Assembly: GCA_937901865.1 (NCBI GenBank) | Contig: CALDID010000005.1 | Coordinates: 1-11,387, forward strand | From: an uncultured Treponema sp. | GTDB lineage: Bacteria > Spirochaetota > Spirochaetia > Treponematales > Treponemataceae | Direction of reading: 5' to 3' | DNA: 11,387 nucleotides | In this document: one piece after another, positions 6,855-11,387 of the stretch | Layout: every line of letters starts with the position of its first letter | Position numbering within the stretch: the stretch's first letter is position 1 | Program-made: the position numbers and the translations under genes | The notes under the pieces: generated by a model | Databases searched by the model: none | Told to the model about the DNA's origin: nothing | Seen by the model: the letters and a program-made list of their open reading frames with translations, nothing else

Positions 6855-8000
6855 ATGGAAACTAAGAAGCATTACAAATTAACCGTAGAGCCGATAACCT
6901 GCGTTCATATCGGCACAGGCGAAATCTTAACTCCGCTCGAATATAAACTGCACACTTTGCAAAATGGAAAAACGATATATCTTGCATATTCTACAGATTC
7001 AATTTTGAGGCGCATTGCAAAAGATGAGAAAAAAGCAGGTGAGTTTTACAGAATATCTGATGCGGGCAATATGAACGCTCTTGCGCAGTTTTTTAATACG
7101 AATGTTTGTAAAGAAGACAGAACTGCTATATGCGATACGACAAGAGAGTTTTCAAGAAATTTTGCGGTAAATGCAAAAAAAGACCCTCTGGAAAATGCGC
7201 GAGAAGTTTTTCAAATGTATCGTAACGGCTTAAATCCTGTTATTCCAGGAAGTTCTCTCAAAGGTTCAATTCGCACGGCGGTGCTAAATATGAAAATGCA
7301 CAATTTGAGTGACAGAAAATATGATGAATTTTATGATGATTTTTCTGCGATAGAAAACGAAAAAGCAAAAGTGCGCTATGAAGACAAATTGCAAAAAGCT
7401 TTGCTTACTTATAGCGATGCAAAAAATGACCCGTTCCGTGCTGTTGAAATTGGTGATTGCAAGTTTGACGGAAATGGCATTGAGTTGGTTGGAGTTTTGA
7501 AGAATGTCAAAATGCGAAGTTCGGGTGAAGTTGAAGAGCATAATTCAAGCCAGATTCAAGCCGAAGTCTTGAAAGGTTCTTTGATGAACGAAAAAGTTTT
7601 AGGAACGGGAAAAATTAGGTTGAATGGGAGTATTTGCGAACAAATAAACGAAATAATTTCAATGAAGGATATAATTGAAAGCTGTAATTATTTCTTTTTG
7701 CGTGAATTTGAAAAAGAATATGATACGTTTTATAAAAATGATGTAGAGCATTGCGATTTAATCTTTGAGATGCGAAAAGAATTGCAAGACATAAAGAAAT
7801 CAGAAAATCAGTTTATTGTGCGCATAGGGCGTTGGAGTCAAGTTGAGTTTGTTACGTTTGAACAAAACTTTCGCAATCCAGAAACACCTAAAATCAAGGG
7901 CAAACAAATGCCTTATGGAACAACTCGGACAGTATTTAATTACGACGGGCAATATCTTCCGCTGGGGTGGTGCAAATGCACGGTGAGTAAGGTATTATAA
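6855..8000 (+). CDS. csm5: Csm5, RAMP subunit at the crRNA 3' end
   Basis: A 381-aa Cas7-like protein that caps the growing end of the Csm complex and in characterised systems helps recruit nucleases for crRNA maturation. Signatures are VEPITCVHIGTGE (11-23), NPVIPGSSLKGSIRTA (127-142) and the C-terminal MPYGTTRT...YLPLGWCKC, with P369 L370 G371 W372. The middle part (about 150-330) is charged and variable, as usual for Csm5. GAGGGA (6844-6849) lies 5 nt before the ATG. It is the last recognisable csm gene. No csm6 follows, which is where that gene often sits. Confidence 0.92.
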   Translation: METKKHYKLTVEPITCVHIGTGEILTPLEYKLHTLQNGKTIYLAYSTDSILRRIAKDEKKAGEFYRISDAGNMNALAQFFNTNVCKEDRTAICDTTREFSRNFAVNAKKDPLENAREVFQMYRNGLNPVIPGSSLKGSIRTAVLNMKMHNLSDRKYDEFYDDFSAIENEKAKVRYEDKLQKALLTYSDAKNDPFRAVEIGDCKFDGNGIELVGVLKNVKMRSSGEVEEHNSSQIQAEVLKGSLMNEKVLGTGKIRLNGSICEQINEIISMKDIIESCNYFFLREFEKEYDTFYKNDVEHCDLIFEMRKELQDIKKSENQFIVRIGRWSQVEFVTFEQNFRNPETPKIKGKQMPYGTTRTVFNYDGQYLPLGWCKCTVSKVL

Positions 8001-8007
8001 TAAAAAA

Positions 8008-8030
8008 GTAACACGCAATGTTACCCTTTT
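8008..8030 (+). terminator. Weak hairpin after csm5, possible terminator or attenuator
   Basis: GTAACA (8008-8013) and TGTTAC (8019-8024) form a perfect 6-bp stem with a 5-nt loop, followed by CC and TTTT (8027-8030). An A-run precedes the stem. The stem is short and only moderately GC-containing, so it may only partly stop transcription into the next gene. Confidence 0.4.
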
Positions 8031-8078
8031 GCCACGAAAACTACACTAAAATCATATCATTAGTTACAGGGGGGAATG

Positions 8079-8474
8079 ATGAAATATTTTAAGGTTGTTG
8101 CAAAAGGTGGACACGTCGGAAAGTCTTTTTATTATAGAGCGGTCTATTTTGTATCTGCGGAAAATGGTAGAGAAGCTGCTTTGAAAGTTCGTAAGTTTCC
8201 TCGTGTAAAGCACGACAGAAAAGATGCGATTATATCCGTGGAAAAAATCAGCTTTGATGAGTATAAAAAGGGGTGCTCTGAAGAGTATAGAAAGCCGTGG
8301 CATTGTTGTGCGAATGTGCAAGAGCAATCTGCGTTTTGGAATGAAATACAAGAAGATGTATTTGAAGAGAGTTGTCTTGATAAGAATATATATAAGAAAA
8401 AGCGGACAATTCACAGTGTGCGAAATGAAGACCCGTTTTATTATGAATTGAAGCACTATCACGGAACAATTTAG
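8079..8474 (+). CDS. Small uncharacterised protein downstream of csm5
   Basis: I do not recognise a characterised family. The protein is 131 aa from ATG 8079. A second ATG at 8076 directly abuts the purine run CAGGGGGGA (8067-8075), so 8079, with a little more spacing, is preferred. Visible features are MKYFKVVAKGGHVGK (1-15), an alternating beta-type stretch YYRAVYFVSAENGREAALKV (18-37), then FPRVKHDRKDAIISV (40-54), a short Cys/His patch (C66, H75, C76, C77), and a charged helical C terminus. There is no signal peptide or membrane helix. The compact beta-alpha-beta look and basic centre would fit nucleic-acid binding, but that is only a guess. It follows csm5 by 78 bp across a weak hairpin, so it may be read through from the csm operon. 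The codon bias resembles that of the csm genes, which supports its being real. Confidence 0.65.
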   Translation: MKYFKVVAKGGHVGKSFYYRAVYFVSAENGREAALKVRKFPRVKHDRKDAIISVEKISFDEYKKGCSEEYRKPWHCCANVQEQSAFWNEIQEDVFEESCLDKNIYKKKRTIHSVRNEDPFYYELKHYHGTI

Positions 8475-8518
8475 CACAAAGTTTATTTGCAAGCTGTCGG
8501 TTTATTTTGCTGAAGCCG

Positions 8519-8655
8519 CTCTTTAGTGTACAGTATAGCCACTCTTTAGTGTACGGATGTGAGTGTCTTTAGTGTACGGATTGGTCGCTCTTTAGCGTAG
8601 CAATGAGAGGGTCTTTAGTGTAGCGATTGGTCGCTTTATACTGTACGCTAAAGAG
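8519..8655. repeat. 19-bp inverted repeat enclosing the tandem repeats
   Basis: CTCTTTAGTGTACAGTATA (8519-8537) and TATACTGTACGCTAAAGAG (8637-8655) are reverse complements at 18 of 19 positions. They bracket the whole tandem block, so a transcript could close it into one large stem-loop. The single mismatch (A/G) becomes a G-U pair on one strand. Confidence 0.8.
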
Positions 8656-8657
8656 TG
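8520..8657. repeat. 23-bp tandem repeat block (five good copies, one degenerate)
   Basis: The core TCTTTAGTGTA(C/G) starts at 8520, 8543, 8566, 8589 (as TCTTTAGCGTA) and 8612, exactly 23 bp apart each time. A sixth unit at 8635 is degenerate (TTTATACTGTAC). The second half of each unit varies more, but units 3 and 5 share GATTGGTCGC. The period is far too short for a CRISPR repeat-spacer array. Function unknown. It lies in the 247-bp gap between the small gene and aspS, in which I see no gene. Confidence 0.85.
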
Positions 8658-8660
8658 AAT

Positions 8661-8700
8661 TGAAAATAAAAGAGAACAAAGGTATACGCCTATGTTCTCT
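8661..8700 (-). terminator. Rho-independent terminator of aspS
   Basis: AGAGAACA (8671-8678) pairs perfectly with TGTTCTCT (8693-8700). An A-A mismatch is followed by an inner stem, AGGT/GCCT, with a 4-nt loop. Read on the minus strand the hairpin is followed by TTTTATTTTC (8670-8661), a good U-rich tail. It lies 22 bp after the aspS stop codon. A weaker T-rich run on the other side could let it act in both directions. Confidence 0.8.
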
Positions 8701-8721
8701 TTATGTTCTGATTTTATATGT

Positions 8722-10575
8722 TTATGCCTGCTCTTTTTCAGTGCAGACGATGTGCAAATCTTTAAGCTGCTGCTCGTCTACAAAGCTTGGACAATCGTCC
8801 ATCGGGCTTGCGGCGAGGTTGTTCTTTGGGAATGCAATCACCTCGTGAATACTCTCCTCGTGCCTCATAAGCATAACAAGACGGTCGAGTCCTGGCGCAA
8901 TACCACCGTGCGGCGGCGCACCATACTTGAACGCTTCAACCAAGAAGCCGAATGCCTTTTCTGCTCTCTCGCGGCTGTAACCGACAATCTCAAAAATGCG
9001 TTCCTGCAATGCAGGGTCGTTGATACGCATAGAGCCAGAAGCCAACTCGTAACCGTTCAGAACTAAATCGTACAAATCGCCCTTTACGCTGCCAGGGTCG
9101 CTTTCGAGTGTGTCCCAATATTTTTTCTGCGGAAGCGTAAACATATGGTGCTCTGTTTCCCACTTGTTTTCGTCCTCGTTCCACGCAAAATACGGAAAGT
9201 CGATAATCCACGCAAAATGGAACTCGTCGGCTGGATTATACAGATTTAAATCCTTGCCAAGCTGCTTTCTGACCGCACCGAGCGCAACGCACGCAACCTG
9301 CCATTTTTCGTCGCTCACGAAAAGAAGCAAGTCGTTTTTCTCTGCGTTGAGCTTTGAGCAAATCTCTGCTTCTTTGCCTGCAAAGAACTTTGAAATACCG
9401 CCCTCAAATGCGCCCTCTGCATTGACCTTCATCCACGCCAAGCCCTTCGCGTGATTGATTTTTGCAACTGCTTCAAGAGCCTCAATCATCTTTCTCGAAT
9501 ATTTGTCCGCCACGTTCTTCACGACGAGAGCCTTTAAGCCGCTTCGCTTGTGCCGCTCAATGCTCTTATCTGCGTTTGCCGCGCCTGCCTTGAATGCGCT
9601 GAAATCAGACAAATCCGCCATAAATGCTGCGTCCTGCATCTTGAGGTCAAAGCGCAAATCTGGCTTGTCGCTTCCGTAGAAGTCGAAAGCGTCTTCCCAC
9701 ACAATGCGGTCAAAGTGGACAGGCAGCGTGTAGTTCATCGTCTTTTTGAACACATAGCCCATCATCGCTTCTGTTGTTTCAAGCACTTCCTCGCGGTTTG
9801 TGAAGCTCATCTCCATATCAATCTGGGTGAACTCTGGCTGACGGTCGCCGCGTGCGTCCTCGTCGCGATAACAGCGCGCAATCTGGAAATATTTGTCGAA
9901 GCCCGAAACCATCAAAAGCTGCTTGTAAAGCTGTGGACTCTGCGGCAAAGAATAGAACTTTCCCGGGTGAACGCGGCTCGGAACGAGGTAATCGCGCGCA
10001 CCCTCTGGAGTTGATTTGATAAAAGTCGGCGTTTCGATTTCAAGAAATCCCTTGCCTGTGAGGAACTCGCGAACCGCAAAAGTAACCTGCGAGCGAAGAA
10101 TAATATTCTGCTGCATAGGCGTGCGGCGAAGGTCGAGATAGCGGTACTTCAATCTTAAATCTTCGTTTGGCAAGACGATAGAGCCGTCTTTCTGCCGCAC
10201 TTCCTCGATAGAGAACGGCAATTCTTTCGCTGTGGTGAAAATATGAATATCGCTTGCTTCAACTTCGATTTCGCCTGTGCTCATCTCTTTATTTATGTCT
10301 TTTTCGCTTCGGGCGATAACCGAGCCTTTTACTGCGATACAATATTCGCTTTTAAGAGAAGAAGCGATTTTCTTGACTTCCTCGCTTGCTTTGTCGCCTA
10401 CTACAATTTGAGTAATTCCGTAGCGGTCGCGCAGGCTGATAAAGCTCAAGCCTCCCAAATTGCGAGAGCGGCTGACCCAACCGTTAAGAACAACATTCTT
10501 TCCAACATCTGCGGCTCTTAAATCTCCGCAGGTAACAGTTCTCCGAAAATCATCGGTGTTATTTGAGTTTTCCAT
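8722..10575 (-). CDS. aspS: Aspartyl-tRNA synthetase
   Basis: This 617-aa bacterial-type AspRS charges tRNA-Asp in the cytoplasm. The N-terminal OB-fold anticodon-binding domain begins near RTVTCGDLRAADVGKNV (12-28). The class II catalytic core has the QSPQLYKQLL segment, motif 2 at FQIARCYRDEDARGDRQPEF (about 230-249), and motif 3 with GIAPGLDRLVML (GLDR 562-565). The insertion between motifs 2 and 3 (about 300-430) is the bacterial GAD domain. The usual C-terminal FPKN...QL segment is present. Leu40 in SRSRNLGG sits where discriminating enzymes such as that of E. coli have Leu and non-discriminating ones often have His. This hints at a tRNA-Asp-specific enzyme, but I hold it loosely. There is no Shine-Dalgarno before the ATG; see the promoter entry. 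It is convergent with the CRISPR operon and more GC-rich. It is the anchoring core gene of the window. Confidence 0.97.
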   Translation of the reverse strand: MENSNNTDDFRRTVTCGDLRAADVGKNVVLNGWVSRSRNLGGLSFISLRDRYGITQIVVGDKASEEVKKIASSLKSEYCIAVKGSVIARSEKDINKEMSTGEIEVEASDIHIFTTAKELPFSIEEVRQKDGSIVLPNEDLRLKYRYLDLRRTPMQQNIILRSQVTFAVREFLTGKGFLEIETPTFIKSTPEGARDYLVPSRVHPGKFYSLPQSPQLYKQLLMVSGFDKYFQIARCYRDEDARGDRQPEFTQIDMEMSFTNREEVLETTEAMMGYVFKKTMNYTLPVHFDRIVWEDAFDFYGSDKPDLRFDLKMQDAAFMADLSDFSAFKAGAANADKSIERHKRSGLKALVVKNVADKYSRKMIEALEAVAKINHAKGLAWMKVNAEGAFEGGISKFFAGKEAEICSKLNAEKNDLLLFVSDEKWQVACVALGAVRKQLGKDLNLYNPADEFHFAWIIDFPYFAWNEDENKWETEHHMFTLPQKKYWDTLESDPGSVKGDLYDLVLNGYELASGSMRINDPALQERIFEIVGYSRERAEKAFGFLVEAFKYGAPPHGGIAPGLDRLVMLMRHEESIHEVIAFPKNNLAASPMDDCPSFVDEQQLKDLHIVCTEKEQA

Positions 10576-10584
10576 GGTAGTGTT

Positions 10585-10613
10585 ATTTTAGTGCAAACAT
10601 CTTTTATAGACAA
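10585..10613 (-). promoter_or_regulatory. Candidate aspS promoter giving a near-leaderless mRNA
   Basis: On the minus strand, TTGTCT (10613-10608) and TAAAAT (10590-10585) are separated by exactly 17 bp. Only 9 nt lie between the -10 and the aspS ATG (10575). The predicted start of transcription is within about 3 nt of the start codon, which agrees with the lack of a Shine-Dalgarno sequence there. A nearby TATAAA (10607-10602) is an alternative -10 with a poorer -35. Confidence 0.4.
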
Positions 10614-10650
10614 TAGCAATTTTTTTAATTCTAACAAAGAATAAAACTGT

Positions 10651-11387
10651 CTATTCATGGGCTATTATTTTTGTTGCGGTCATATTGCAAAGGGCGATTT
10701 CGGCGGCTTGCATTTTCGCAGCAAAGTCGGCGGGAGTTTTTGCGCTTTGAGGAATCGGAAAACCGAATGTCGTGATTGTGCCACCCAGCCCAAACACCGT
10801 GCGCGGATTGTCCTGCTGAATTTCAGTGGCGTTTTTGCACGGATAAATCAATCCTGCGCGGTTTGCGGGAAGAATGTGCATATAGGTAATGAGCTGATGA
10901 ATATCGTCGCGAGAAATAGAAGCGTTTTCAAGGCTTTTGTATTTTGCATCGAGAATGTCATTTTCGGCAGGAATGGGCGCGCCGTAGCGAAAATCTTTGA
11001 TTTGCTCGCCTCTATAAAAATCAGGATACCGCGGATTTTTGCTCCACACAGAAATCGCGCCTGTTTGCTCCTTGTTTCGTGGGTGTTTGAAACCGTTGCT
11101 TTTCAAAATTGTCCACACATATTCTTCCCAGAGCCACGCGCCGTCAAAAAGAATCCCGTATGCTTTGTTCTTTTCGTTTCCAAAACCGATTTTCTTGTGG
11201 CGCAGAATGGCAAGACAGAGCTTTTGCAGTGGCTTGTAAGCGGTGAAATACGGGTGAGTTATGGGTTTTAGATTTTGCGAAATCACCTTTTCACGATGAT
11301 GAATGTCATAATTCGGCGTTGATTCAAAAATTTCCTGCACACATTTTTTTACTTCGCTGCTTGAGTTCAAAATGTGCTTTCCAAACG
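10651..11387 (-). CDS. mcrC: McrC-like restriction endonuclease subunit, 5' end cut off by the window edge
   Basis: The open frame continues to the right edge without a stop (codons for FGKHI precede the TTG at 11370), so the N terminus lies outside the window and about 244 residues are visible. They correspond to the C-terminal nuclease part of McrBC 5-methylcytosine restriction subunit McrC. LFDGAWLWEEYVWTIL matches the family's 'L-F-D-x-x-x-L-x-E-x-x-V' helix. The PD-(D/E)XK site is visible as YPDF (Asp codon 11020-11022) and ILDAKYK (Asp codon 10948-10950, Lys 10942-10944). DDIHQLITYMHIL follows, like the conserved D-x-x-Q-L-x-x-Y helix. Active-site residues look intact. The partner GTPase gene mcrB would be expected just beyond the right edge. 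A different PD-(D/E)XK family with the same fold is possible but less likely. Confidence 0.75.
   Translation of the reverse strand, partial: FGKHILNSSSEVKKCVQEIFESTPNYDIHHREKVISQNLKPITHPYFTAYKPLQKLCLAILRHKKIGFGNEKNKAYGILFDGAWLWEEYVWTILKSNGFKHPRNKEQTGAISVWSKNPRYPDFYRGEQIKDFRYGAPIPAENDILDAKYKSLENASISRDDIHQLITYMHILPANRAGLIYPCKNATEIQQDNPRTVFGLGGTITTFGFPIPQSAKTPADFAAKMQAAEIALCNMTATKIIAHE

Noticed and set aside
8064..8492. Minus-strand open frame opposite the 131-aa gene
   Set aside because: The plus-strand frame has a purine-rich start signal and balanced composition. The minus frame is an Ile/Phe-rich shadow.
8519..8657. Tandem repeats as a CRISPR array
   Set aside because: The 23-bp period leaves no room for a repeat of 25 bp or more plus a spacer. 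The units are imperfect and adjacent.
8692..9066. Plus-strand open frame overlapping the 3' end of aspS
   Set aside because: It lies over the AspRS motif 3 coding region and begins within the terminator. No convincing start signal.
10606..10654. Inverted repeat ATAGACA/TGTCTAT between mcrC and aspS as a terminator
   Set aside because: The arms are 7 bp with a 35-nt AT-rich gap and no U-run directly after the second arm on the minus strand; it probably overlaps the aspS -35 by chance.
10657..11271. Plus-strand open frame of 204 codons opposite mcrC
   Set aside because: The minus-strand frame has a clear McrC nuclease signature; this one is Cys/Arg-rich without any recognisable motif and is a shadow.

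Overview
The window carries a type III-A (Csm) CRISPR-Cas operon on the + strand (about 75-8000). Downstream are a small uncharacterised gene and an unusual 23-bp tandem repeat block. On the - strand, converging on them, are a housekeeping aspartyl-tRNA synthetase gene and the 3' part of an McrC-type restriction gene that runs off the right edge. The AspRS sequence and the overall style suggest a spirochaete, plausibly Treponema. That is a judgement from sequence feel, not a database result. The csm region looks clearly more AT-rich than aspS and mcrC, as expected for a mobile defence island beside a core gene.

Layout, left to right: an AT-only palindrome and promoter-like sequence (1-75); a short stand-alone CARF-domain protein of the TM1812 type (91-708); a 321-aa protein that I read as a divergent sigma-70-family factor (723-1688); cas6 (1685-2599); cas10/csm1 with intact HD and GGDD motifs (2604-4796); csm2 (4804-5289); csm3 (5302-5967); csm4 (5964-6839); csm5 (6855-8000). 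The genes overlap by 4 bp or lie 4-15 bp apart, so they are very probably one transcription unit. After a small hairpin (8008-8030) come a 131-aa protein of unknown function (8079-8474), five to six 23-bp tandem repeats closed by an inverted copy (8519-8657), the terminator of aspS (about 8661-8700), aspS (8722-10575, -) and the partial mcrC (10651 to the edge, -).

How the genes probably work together: Cas6 cuts pre-crRNA. Csm1-5 and the crRNA form the interference complex. Csm3 cuts target RNA, the Cas10 HD domain can cut DNA, and the Cas10 palm domain (GGDD) can make cyclic oligoadenylate (cOA). The usual cOA effector, Csm6 (CARF-HEPN), is absent here. In its place are a CARF protein with no effector domain and, directly behind it, a sigma-factor-like protein. 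The most interesting hypothesis is that cOA binding to the CARF protein controls the sigma-like protein, so the type III alarm would change transcription instead of degrading RNA. It resembles the published CalpL-CalpT-CalpS logic (cOA-activated protease, anti-sigma, sigma), but here there is no protease and the sensor is a bare CARF. This is inference from domain reading and gene order. No CRISPR array and no cas1/cas2 are visible in the window.
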